A DNA stretch of 64,000 nucleotides from contig CAWAEZ010000002.1 in the NCBI GenBank assembly GCA_963781195.1, forward strand, positions 248,001-312,000. Direction: 5' to 3'. This stretch comes from JAJPKK01 sp963781195 (GTDB lineage: Bacteria; Pseudomonadota; Alphaproteobacteria; Rhizobiales; Xanthobacteraceae). Both the position numbers and the translations under genes were made by a program. The notes below the pieces were generated by a model that did no database searches, was not told where the DNA came from, and worked only from the letters and a program-made list of their open reading frames with translations. Below, piece after piece: positions 52,805 through 61,054 of this stretch (positions are counted from its first letter, which is position 1; every line of letters begins with the position of its first letter).

Positions 52805-55800
52805 ATGCAGGCGAGCGAGATGGTTGAAGGCGCCAGGGGCAATGGCGCTGCGGAATCGGTCGTTCCGGAACGCGCCGCAACCCCGTTTCAACTTCAGCTG
52901 CTCCAAGCTCTCCAGGCGATGCGGGTCGGTGATTTTTCGATCCGCCTCGCCGGCGAGGAAGATGGCATCGCCGGCCGGATCGCCGACACCTTCAACGAGA
53001 TCGCCGCGGCCAATCAGCGGATCGCGCAGCAACTCGAGCGCGTCGGCGAAGAGGTCGGCCGCGAAGGCAGAACCCGCCAGCGGGTCAAATTCGGCATCTC
53101 CAGCGGCGCCTGGGGCGAGATGGAGGACTCGATCAACGTCCTGATCGACGACCTGCTGTGGCCTACGATGGCGGTGACGCGTGCCATCGCGGCGGTCGCC
53201 AAGGGCGATCTGCTGCAGACCGTGGCCCTCGACATCGACGGACGGCCGCTCAAGGGCGAGTTCCTGCAAGCGGCCACCATCGTCAATACGATGATCAAGC
53301 AGCTCAGCGTGTTCACCTCGGAAGTGACGCGTGTGGCCCGCGAGGTCGGGACCGAAGGCAAGCTCGGCGGGCAGGCGCAGGTGCGCGAGGTCACCGGCGT
53401 TTGGAAGGATCTCACCGAGAGCGTCAACTCGATGGCGAGCAACCTCACGGCGCAGGTCCGCAATATCGCCGACGTCACCATCGCCGTCGCCAATGGCGAC
53501 CTGTCGAAGAAGATCACGGTGGATGTGCGCGGCGAGATTCTGCAGCTCAAGGAAGCGATCAACACCATGGTCGACCAGCTGCGCTCGTTCGCCTCCGAGG
53601 TGACGCGCGTCGCCCGCGAGGTCGGTACCGAGGGTAAGCTCGGCGGTCAGGCGATCGTGCCCGGCGTCGCCGGCACCTGGAAAGACCTCACCGATTCCGT
53701 CAACGCCATGTGCGGCAACCTCACCGACCAGGTCCGCAACATCGCGCAGGTGACCACCGCTGTGGCCCGCGGCGACCTCTCGCGCAAGATCACGGTGGAC
53801 GTGCGCGGCGAAATTCTCGAGCTCAAGGACACCATCAACACCATGGTGGACCAGCTCAACGCATTCGCGTCGGAAGTCACTCGCGTCGCCCGTGAGGTCG
53901 GCACCGAAGGCAAGCTCGGCGGCCAGGCGCAGGTGTCGGGCGTCGCCGGCACCTGGAAGGACTTGACCGACAACGTCAACTTCATGGCGAGCAACCTCAC
54001 CGCCCAGGTCCGCAACATCGCCGAGGTCGCAACTGCGATCGCCGGCGGCGACCTGTCGAAGAAGATCACGGTGAACGTGAGTGGTGAAATCCTGCAGCTC
54101 AAGGAGACCATGAACACCATGGTCGACCAGCTCAACGTGTTCGCCGGCGAAGTGACGCGCGTCGCCCGCGAAGTCGGCACCGAAGGCCGGCTCGGCGGCC
54201 AGGCCAATGTGCTGGGCGTCGCCGGCACCTGGAAGGATTTGACCGACAGCGTCAACTCGATGGCGAGCAACCTCACGGCGCAGGTGCGCAACATCGCCGA
54301 AGTCTCGACCGCGATGGCGAACGGCGACCTGTCGAAGAAGATCACGGTGGACGTGAAAGGCGAGATCCTGCAGCTCAAGGAAACCATCAACACCACGGTG
54401 GATCAGCTCAACGCCTTCGCCTCGGAGGTCACCCGCGTCGCCCGCGAGGTCGGCACCGACGGCAAACTCGGCGGCCAGGCGGTGGTGCGCGGTGTCGCCG
54501 GCACCTGGAAGGACTTGACCGACAGCGTCAATTCGATGGCGAGCAACCTGACCGGCCAGGTCCGCAACATCGCCGAGGTGGCGACCGCGGTGGCGCAGGG
54601 CGATCTCTCGAAGAAGATCACGGTGAACGTCAGCGGCGAGATCCTGCAGCTCAAGGAGACCATCAACACGATGGTCGACCAGCTTAACGCCTTCGCCGCC
54701 GAGGTGACCCGCGTCGCCCGCGAGGTCGGCACCGACGGCAAGCTCGGCGGCCAGGCCGAGGTGCCCGGCGTCGCCGGCACCTGGAAGGACCTGACCGACA
54801 GCGTCAACTCGATGGCGGGAAACCTCACCGCCCAGGTCCGCAACATCGCCGAAGTGGCGACTGCGATTGCCGGCGGCGACCTGTCACGCAAGATCACGGT
54901 CGACGTCCGCGGCGAAATCCTTCAGCTCAAGGAAACGCTGAATACGATGGTGGATCAGCTCAACCGGTTCGCCGGCGAGGTGACCCGCGTCGCCCGCGAG
55001 GTCGGCACCGAGGGCAGGCTCGGCGGCCAGGCCAATGTGCCCGGCGTCGCCGGCACCTGGAAAGACCTGACCGACAGCGTCAACTCGATGGCGGGCAACC
55101 TCACCGCGCAGGTCCGCAATATCGCCGAGGTGACGACGGCGGTGGCGCGCGGCGACCTTTCACGCAAGATCACCATGGACGTGAAGGGCGAGATTCAGGA
55201 GCTCAAGAACACCATCAACACCATGGTGGACCAGCTCAACGCCTTCGCATCCGAAGTCACCCGCGTCGCCCGCGAGGTCGGCACCGAAGGCAAGCTCGGC
55301 GGCCAGGCTCAGGTGCCCGGCGTCGCCGGCACCTGGAAGGACCTCACCGACAACGTCAACTTCATGGCGAGCAACCTCACCGCCCAGGTGCGCAACATCG
55401 CGGAGGTGGCGACCGCCATCGCCAGCGGCGACCTCTCGAAAAAGATCACGGTCGACGTGCGCGGCGAGATCCTTCTGCTCAAGGAAACTCTCAACACCAT
55501 GGTGGAGCAGCTGCGCTCCTTCGCCGCCGAGGTGACGCGCGTCGCGCGCGAGGTCGGCACCGACGGACGGCTCGGCGGCCAGGCCGTGGTGCCGGGCGTC
55601 GCCGGCACCTGGAAGGACCTCACCGACAACGTCAATCTGCTGGCCGCGAACCTCACCACCCAGGTCCGCAACATCGCGGAAGTGACGACGGCGGTGGCGC
55701 GCGGCGACCTTTCGCGCAAGATCACGGTGGACGTGAAGGGCGAAATCCTCGAGCTCAAGAACACCATCAACACCATGGTGGACCAGCTCAATGCCTTCGC

Positions 55801-58800
55801 CTCCGAAGTCACCCGCGTTGCCCGCGAGGTCGGCACCGAGGGTAAGCTCGGCGGGCAGGCCCAGGTGCCCGGCGTTGCCGGCACCTGGAAGGATCTCACC
55901 GACACCGTGAACGTGATGGCAGCGAACCTCACCGAGCAGGTGCGCGGCATCGTCAAAGTGGTCACCGCGGTTGCCGACGGCGACCTCAAGCAGAACCTCA
56001 CCGTGAAGTCGAAGGGCGAGGTCGCGGCGCTGGCCGAGACCATCAACAACATGACCGACACGCTGGCGACCTTCGCCGACCAGGTGACGAGCGTCGCCCG
56101 CGAGGTCGGCGTCGAGGGCCGGCTCGGCGGCCAGGCCAACGTGCCCGGAGCGGCCGGCACCTGGAAAGACCTCACCGGCAACGTCAACCTGCTCGCCGCG
56201 AACCTGACGACCCAGGTGCGCGCCATCGCCGAGGTGGCGACCGCGGTGACCAAGGGCGACCTGACGCGATCGATCCAGGTCGACGCCCGCGGCGAGGTGG
56301 CGGAGCTCAAAGACAACATCAACACGATGATCGACAACCTTCGGCTGACCACCGACCACAACACCGAGCAAGACTGGCTCAAGACCAATCTCGCCAAGTT
56401 CACCAGCATGCTTCAGGGGCAGCGCGACCTCGTCACCGTCGGCCGGCTGCTGCTCACCGAATTGACGCCGCTGGTGAACGCGCAGCTCGGCGTGATCTAC
56501 CAGATGGAGACCGATGGCGGCCCCTATCTCCGGCTGCTCTCGGCGTATGCGGACGACGGCGAATGTCGCCATCCGCCGCGAGTCTCGATCGGCCAGGGCC
56601 TGATCGGCCAGTGCGCAGCGGATCGGCGACGCCTTCTCATCACCGAGATGCCGCCCAATGTCGTGCCGATCGGTTCGGCCTTGTTCAAGGTGGTGCCGCA
56701 GAACGTGATCGTGTTGCCGGTGCTGTTCGAAAACCAGGTCAAGGCGGTGATCGAGCTCGCTTCGGTCAGCGCATTCACCAAGCTGCAGATGACGTTCCTC
56801 GAGCAGTTGACGGCGAGCGTCGGCATCGTCCTCAACAGCATCGAGGCGACGATGCAGACCGAGGGGCTGCTCACCCAGTCCCAGCAGCTCGCCGGTGAGT
56901 TGCAGGCGCAGCAGCGCGAGCTGCAGCAGACCAACGAGCAGCTCGAGCAGAAGGCCCAGCAACTCGCCGAGCGCAACGTCGAGGTCGAGCGCAAGAACCA
57001 GGAGATCGAGCAGGCGCGGCGCGCGCTCGAGGAAAAGGCGACGGAGCTCGCGCTCACCTCGAAATACAAGTCGGAATTTCTCGCCAACATGTCCCACGAG
57101 CTCCGCACCCCACTCAACAGCATCCTCATCCTCGGACAGCAGCTCGCCGACAATCCCGACGGCAATCTCAGCGGCAAGCAGGTCGAGTTCGCGCGCACCA
57201 TCCACGCCGCCGGCAGCGACCTGCTCAACCTGATCAGCGACATTCTCGACCTGTCGAAGATCGAGTCCGGAACGGTGACCGTCGACGCGGAGGAAATCCC
57301 GTTCGCCACGCTGATCGAGATGGTGGCGCGGCCGTTCAGGCACGAAGCGGATAATCGCGGGCTCGCCTTCGAAGTCAGCATCGATCCGCATGTCGGCCGC
57401 AGCATCGTCACCGACGCCAAGCGGCTGCAGCAGGTGCTCAAGAACTTGTTGTCAAACGCGTTCAAGTTCACGTCCCAGGGCGGCGTCCGGATGAACGTCA
57501 CCGCGCCACACAGCGGCTGGAACACCGAGCATCCCGTCCTCAAGCAGGCGCCGGCGGTGATTGCATTCGAGGTGACGGACACCGGCATCGGCATTCCACT
57601 GGAAAAACAGAAGATCATCTTCGAGGCGTTCCAGCAGGCCGACGCGAGCACGAGCCGGAAATACGGCGGCACCGGGCTCGGCCTCGCCATCAGCCGCGAG
57701 CTTTCGCAATTGCTCGGGGGAGAGATCCAGTTGCGCAGCACCCCCGGCCGGGGAAGCAGCTTCACGCTCTATCTGCCGACGGTCTATGTCGGGCCGTCCA
57801 GCACCATGCGCGCGCAGGCGCCTGCCCCGGGATTCAGCAACGTGGCGGCGAAGCATGCCGTGGCGCTGCAGGAGGTCCATGCCAGCAGCGTGATTCCGGA
57901 CGATCGCCTGGAGGTCAAAGCGGGCGACAATATTCTGCTGGTCGTCGAGGACGATCCGCACTACGCCCGGGTCTTGCTCGATCTTGCGCGGGACGGCGGC
58001 TTCAAGGTCCTGGTGGCGACGCGCGGCGCGGACGCCATCGAGCTCGCCAAGCAGTTCCAGCCGTCGGCCATCTCGCTCGACGTCTTCCTGCCGGACATGC
58101 TCGGCTGGACGGTGCTGAGCCAGCTCAAGCTCAACCCGCTCACCCGTCATATTCCGGTCCAGATCATCACGCTAGACGAGGATCGCCAGCATGGCCTCGC
58201 CCGCGGCGCCTTCTCCTTCGTCACCAAGCCGGTGACCCCCGAGGGGGTGGATGAAGCCCTCGAGCGGATCAAGGAGTATGCGAGGCCGCGCCGCAAGCGT
58301 CTGCTGGTGATCGAGGACAATGCCGCCGAGCAGATGAGCATCCGTGAGCTTCTCGGACATGACGATATCGAAATCGTCACGGCTGGCACTGGAGCCGGCG
58401 CGCTTGCGATCCTGAGGCAGGAGGGCGCCGACTGCGTGGTGCTCGACCTGCGGCTGCCCGATATGACCGGGTTCGAGGTTCTTGAGCACATCAAGGCCGA
58501 CGCCACGCTGTCCGAGCTCCCGGTGATCGTGTTCACCGGTCGGGAACTCTCCGCCGAGGAGGATGCACGCATTCATACGATGGCGCGCAGCATCGTCGTG
58601 AAAGGCGTCGAGTCGCCGGACCGTCTTCTCGACGAGACCTCTCTTTTCCTGCACCGGGTGGTCACCGACCTGCCGCCGGAAAAGCAGCGGATGCTGGAGC
58701 GGCTCAACAGCTCCGACGAGGACCTCGTCGGCCAGACCGCACTTTTGGTCGACGACGATGCGCGCAACATCTTCGCGCTGTCGAGCGTGCTCGAGCGGCG

Positions 58801-59098
58801 CGGCATGAAAGTCCTCACCGCGACCACCGGCAAGGAGGCGATCGAAACCATCGAGTCCACCTCCGGTATCGCCATCGTCCTGATGGACATCATGATGCCG
58901 GAGATGGACGGCTATCAGACGATCGAGAAGATCCGTCAGAACCCGTCGCTGCGACGGTTGCCGATCATCGCTCTCACCGCCAAAGCGATGAAGGGAGACC
59001 GCGAGAAATGTCTCGAGGCCGGCGCCTCCGACTATCTCGCAAAGCCGGTCAATACCGATCAGCTGCTGTCGGCCTTGCGAATGTGGTTGCATCGGTAG
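52805..59098 (+). CDS. giant poly-HAMP hybrid histidine kinase (11 repeats, 3 receivers)
   Basis: A 2097-residue cytoplasmic sensor kinase. After a divergent HAMP-like unit (~35-169) come eleven near-identical 92-residue HAMP units (170-1181), each beginning FASEVTRVAREVGTEG and ending INTMVDQL. Then a GAF domain (~1200-1345), a Gln/Glu-rich coiled coil (~1350-1425), HisKA (MSHELRTPLN, ~1429), HATPase (GGTGLGLAI, ~1620), and three receivers with phospho-Asp in LDVFLPDM, LDLRLPDM and MDIMMPEMDG. No transmembrane segment is seen. The layout resembles fungal group III (Nik1/OS-1) kinases with ~90-residue HAMP repeats. ATG 52805 has GGAGGG upstream. An EcfG promoter precedes it; the HWE kinase gene follows 10 bp later. 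Confidence 0.95.
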   Translation: MQASEMVEGARGNGAAESVVPERAATPFQLQLLQALQAMRVGDFSIRLAGEEDGIAGRIADTFNEIAAANQRIAQQLERVGEEVGREGRTRQRVKFGISSGAWGEMEDSINVLIDDLLWPTMAVTRAIAAVAKGDLLQTVALDIDGRPLKGEFLQAATIVNTMIKQLSVFTSEVTRVAREVGTEGKLGGQAQVREVTGVWKDLTESVNSMASNLTAQVRNIADVTIAVANGDLSKKITVDVRGEILQLKEAINTMVDQLRSFASEVTRVAREVGTEGKLGGQAIVPGVAGTWKDLTDSVNAMCGNLTDQVRNIAQVTTAVARGDLSRKITVDVRGEILELKDTINTMVDQLNAFASEVTRVAREVGTEGKLGGQAQVSGVAGTWKDLTDNVNFMASNLTAQVRNIAEVATAIAGGDLSKKITVNVSGEILQLKETMNTMVDQLNVFAGEVTRVAREVGTEGRLGGQANVLGVAGTWKDLTDSVNSMASNLTAQVRNIAEVSTAMANGDLSKKITVDVKGEILQLKETINTTVDQLNAFASEVTRVAREVGTDGKLGGQAVVRGVAGTWKDLTDSVNSMASNLTGQVRNIAEVATAVAQGDLSKKITVNVSGEILQLKETINTMVDQLNAFAAEVTRVAREVGTDGKLGGQAEVPGVAGTWKDLTDSVNSMAGNLTAQVRNIAEVATAIAGGDLSRKITVDVRGEILQLKETLNTMVDQLNRFAGEVTRVAREVGTEGRLGGQANVPGVAGTWKDLTDSVNSMAGNLTAQVRNIAEVTTAVARGDLSRKITMDVKGEIQELKNTINTMVDQLNAFASEVTRVAREVGTEGKLGGQAQVPGVAGTWKDLTDNVNFMASNLTAQVRNIAEVATAIASGDLSKKITVDVRGEILLLKETLNTMVEQLRSFAAEVTRVAREVGTDGRLGGQAVVPGVAGTWKDLTDNVNLLAANLTTQVRNIAEVTTAVARGDLSRKITVDVKGEILELKNTINTMVDQLNAFASEVTRVAREVGTEGKLGGQAQVPGVAGTWKDLTDTVNVMAANLTEQVRGIVKVVTAVADGDLKQNLTVKSKGEVAALAETINNMTDTLATFADQVTSVAREVGVEGRLGGQANVPGAAGTWKDLTGNVNLLAANLTTQVRAIAEVATAVTKGDLTRSIQVDARGEVAELKDNINTMIDNLRLTTDHNTEQDWLKTNLAKFTSMLQGQRDLVTVGRLLLTELTPLVNAQLGVIYQMETDGGPYLRLLSAYADDGECRHPPRVSIGQGLIGQCAADRRRLLITEMPPNVVPIGSALFKVVPQNVIVLPVLFENQVKAVIELASVSAFTKLQMTFLEQLTASVGIVLNSIEATMQTEGLLTQSQQLAGELQAQQRELQQTNEQLEQKAQQLAERNVEVERKNQEIEQARRALEEKATELALTSKYKSEFLANMSHELRTPLNSILILGQQLADNPDGNLSGKQVEFARTIHAAGSDLLNLISDILDLSKIESGTVTVDAEEIPFATLIEMVARPFRHEADNRGLAFEVSIDPHVGRSIVTDAKRLQQVLKNLLSNAFKFTSQGGVRMNVTAPHSGWNTEHPVLKQAPAVIAFEVTDTGIGIPLEKQKIIFEAFQQADASTSRKYGGTGLGLAISRELSQLLGGEIQLRSTPGRGSSFTLYLPTVYVGPSSTMRAQAPAPGFSNVAAKHAVALQEVHASSVIPDDRLEVKAGDNILLVVEDDPHYARVLLDLARDGGFKVLVATRGADAIELAKQFQPSAISLDVFLPDMLGWTVLSQLKLNPLTRHIPVQIITLDEDRQHGLARGAFSFVTKPVTPEGVDEALERIKEYARPRRKRLLVIEDNAAEQMSIRELLGHDDIEIVTAGTGAGALAILRQEGADCVVLDLRLPDMTGFEVLEHIKADATLSELPVIVFTGRELSAEEDARIHTMARSIVVKGVESPDRLLDETSLFLHRVVTDLPPEKQRMLERLNSSDEDLVGQTALLVDDDARNIFALSSVLERRGMKVLTATTGKEAIETIESTSGIAIVLMDIMMPEMDGYQTIEKIRQNPSLRRLPIIALTAKAMKGDREKCLEAGASDYLAKPVNTDQLLSALRMWLHR
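53312..56347 (+). repeat. 11 x 276-bp in-frame tandem repeat
   Basis: Eleven consecutive 276-bp units (92 codons, in frame) encode the HAMP array; units start at 53312, 53588 and so on in exact steps. Near-identical DNA makes the copy number prone to change by unequal recombination, and to assembly collapse. Confidence 0.97.
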
Positions 59099-59108
59099 GG
59101 AGGCGGCG

Positions 59109-59753
59109 ATGCCGAGCCACGCACAAGCCAACCAGGTCAACATCCTGCTGGTCGACGACCAGCCGGCGAAGCTGCTGAGCTACGAGGTGATCCTCGGCGA
59201 GATCGGCGAGAACCTGATCAAGGCCTCTTCGGGTCGGGAGGCGATGGAGCATCTGCTCAAGTCGGAGATCGCCGTGGTGCTGATGGACGTCTGCATGCCG
59301 GAGCTCGACGGCTTCGAGCTCGCGGCGATGATGCGGGAGCATCCGCGCTTCCGCAACACCGCGATCATCTTCATCTCCGCGATCCACCTCACCGACACCG
59401 ACCGGCTGCGCGGCTACGAGATGGGCGCGGTCGACTACGTGCCGATCCCGGTCATCCCCCAGGTGCTGTGCGCCAAGGTCAAGATCTTCGTCGAGCTGTA
59501 TCGAAAGTCACGCGAGCTCGAGCGGCTCAATGCGGAGCTCGAACGCCGGGTGGCCGATCGCACCGCGGCGCTCGAGCAGCTCCGACGCGCCAGCTCCAGG
59601 ACAGCGAGGAGCGAAGCAGCCTCGCGCTTGCCGCCGGCAAGATGGGTTCGTGGGATTGGGACATCATCAATGGCGATTGCGTCTTCGACGAAGGCCAGAA
59701 GGCTATTTTCGGAGTGCCCCAGGGCACGTTCCGCGTCACGCCCGCCAACCTGA
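59109..59753 (+). CDS. response regulator fragment (first part of broken kinase)
   Basis: In-frame translation gives a 214-residue product. Residues 1-125 are a receiver domain with the acidic pair VDD and phospho-Asp60 in VVLMDVCMPELDG, then a coiled coil (RELERLNAELERRVADRTAA). After ~160 the sequence is out of frame (Arg/Ser-rich), marking the first frameshift. If real, this short protein could still act as a single-domain receiver. Confidence 0.65.
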   Translation: MPSHAQANQVNILLVDDQPAKLLSYEVILGEIGENLIKASSGREAMEHLLKSEIAVVLMDVCMPELDGFELAAMMREHPRFRNTAIIFISAIHLTDTDRLRGYEMGAVDYVPIPVIPQVLCAKVKIFVELYRKSRELERLNAELERRVADRTAALEQLRRASSRTARSEAASRLPPARWVRGIGTSSMAIASSTKARRLFSECPRARSASRPPT

Positions 59754-60979
59754 AGGGCATCGTCCATCCCGACGACTGGCACATCGTGCGCAAAATCCTG
59801 AGGAAAGCGCGACGAGAGGCCGGCGCCTACCAGGCCGAATTCCGCATCGTTCATGGGGACGGCAGCGTGCGCTGGCTGCTTGCCACCGCCGCCGCAGGCC
59901 GGGACGCGCGCTTACGCATCGCCCGCATCAGCGGCGTGATCATCGACATCACGGATCGCAAGGAGGCCGAGGAGCGGCAGTCCCTGCTTGCGCGCGAGGT
60001 CGATCACCGCGCAAAGAACGCGCTCGCGGTGGTCCATGCCATCGTCTGCCTCTCGCGATGCGACAGCGTGGACCAATACGTCGCCGCTGTGGAAGGGCGC
60101 ATTCAAGCGCTCGCGCGCGCGCACAGTCTGCTGTCGGAAACGCGGTGGCAGGGCGCCAACATGGCCCAGATCATCGAGGAGGAGCTGGCGCCTTATCGCA
60201 GTCCGGAGTTCGAGCGGGTCAGGATTTCCGGACAGCGGGTATCGCTGGAACCGGCGACCGCCCAGGCGGTGGCGCTTGCGGTTCACGAGTTGGCGACCAA
60301 TGCCGCGAAATACGGCGCCTTGTCCTCGGCCTCCGGGCATGTGGATGTCGGCTGGAGCATGGAAAGCGGGTTCGTTCGCCTGCAATGGACCGAAAGTGGC
60401 GGGCCGCGCGTGCTCCGTCCCCACGGGGGCGGATTCGGCATCCGCGTCATTACCTCCAGCGTGGAGGGCCAGCCCGGCGGAAAGGTCGACTTCGAGTGGC
60501 GCGGCGAAGGTCTCGCCTGCGCCATCCGCATTCCCCACAAGCATCGTGCGGACCTTCCTGAACAGGTCGCCCCTCCGTCGTTCTCGCAGAAGGTCATTCA
60601 GGCGCCGGTCGAGGTCACGAAGCGGGTGTTGCTGCTGGAGGATGAAAGCCTGATCGCGCTGATGACGGCCCACACGCTGACGGATCTCGGGGTCGAGGTT
60701 GTCGGCCCGTTCGGGAAGGTTGCGGAGGCGCTTGCGGCGATCGAGCGGGAGGCAATCGACTTCGCGATCCTCGACATGAAATCTCGGAGGCGAGATGGCC
60801 GACCCGATCGCCGGCGCTTTGCGTTCGCGCGACATTCCGTTCGCCTTCGTCACCGGCTACGGCAGCGAGGTCGTGGCCTCCCGATTTCCGGATGTCGCGG
60901 TGCTGCAGAAGCCGGTGGAGCGCGACGTCCTCGAACGCATCCTGGCGTCCACCTTTCCGGCCCCGAAGGCAGCGTATGA
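59592..60979 (+). CDS. HWE histidine kinase fragment (middle of broken gene)
   Basis: In this frame lie a PAS domain (KMGSWDWDIINGDCVF, then GSVRWLLATAAAGRD), the HWE H-box (LAREVDHRAKNALAVVHA), the N-box (AVHELATNAAKYGALS) and the Trp-x-Glu element (LQWTESGGP), then the start of a receiver (RVLLLEDESLIALM). No good start codon is nearby (GTG 59468 or ATG 59642 are weak), so it is probably expressed only if the first frameshift is bypassed or is an error. After ILDMK the frame is wrong. Confidence 0.6.
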
Positions 60980-61034
60980 GAACGGGGCCGTCGAGACCTT
61001 CCGAAACGTTTCGGGACGCGTTGCGATGTATTGA
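60795..61034 (+). CDS. receiver C-terminus fragment (end of broken gene)
   Basis: A 79-residue frame holding the end of the second receiver: IPFAFVTGYGSEV, then VAVLQKPVERDVL with the conserved Lys-Pro. ATG 60795 is preceded by GGAGGCGAG, which could allow independent initiation by chance. It lacks the phospho-Asp, so alone it is not a functional receiver. Confidence 0.5.
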   Translation: MADPIAGALRSRDIPFAFVTGYGSEVVASRFPDVAVLQKPVERDVLERILASTFPAPKAAYENGAVETFRNVSGRVAMY

Positions 61035-61054
61035 GATCAGGGGCCGCGGCGTGG

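Larger units (their letters stand above)
59109..61034 (+). pseudogene. frameshifted REC-PAS-HWE kinase-REC gene
   Basis: Three overlapping frames together spell one protein: a receiver and coiled coil (59109 to ~59585), a PAS and HWE-type kinase, then a receiver (~59592 to ~60780), and the end of that receiver (to 61034). The first break (59584-59591) fits a gained or lost base or two in CGACGCGCC. The second fits one extra A in AAA at 60779-60781: without it the sequence reads DMNLGGEMADPI. Either the gene is decayed or the assembly has two indels. It lies 10 bp after the poly-HAMP kinase and was probably its operon partner. HWE kinases of this order often act on the stress regulator PhyR (family knowledge). 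Confidence 0.8.

Noticed and set aside
53312..56347. CRISPR-like repetition
   Set aside because: Units are 276 bp, in frame and without spacers; they encode HAMP domains. No CRISPR array or cas gene was seen anywhere.
55160..57391. 743-codon minus-strand frame inside the poly-HAMP kinase
   Set aside because: It is the repeat-induced shadow of the kinase on the other strand (high GC, repeated composition) with no ribosome-binding site or known domain.
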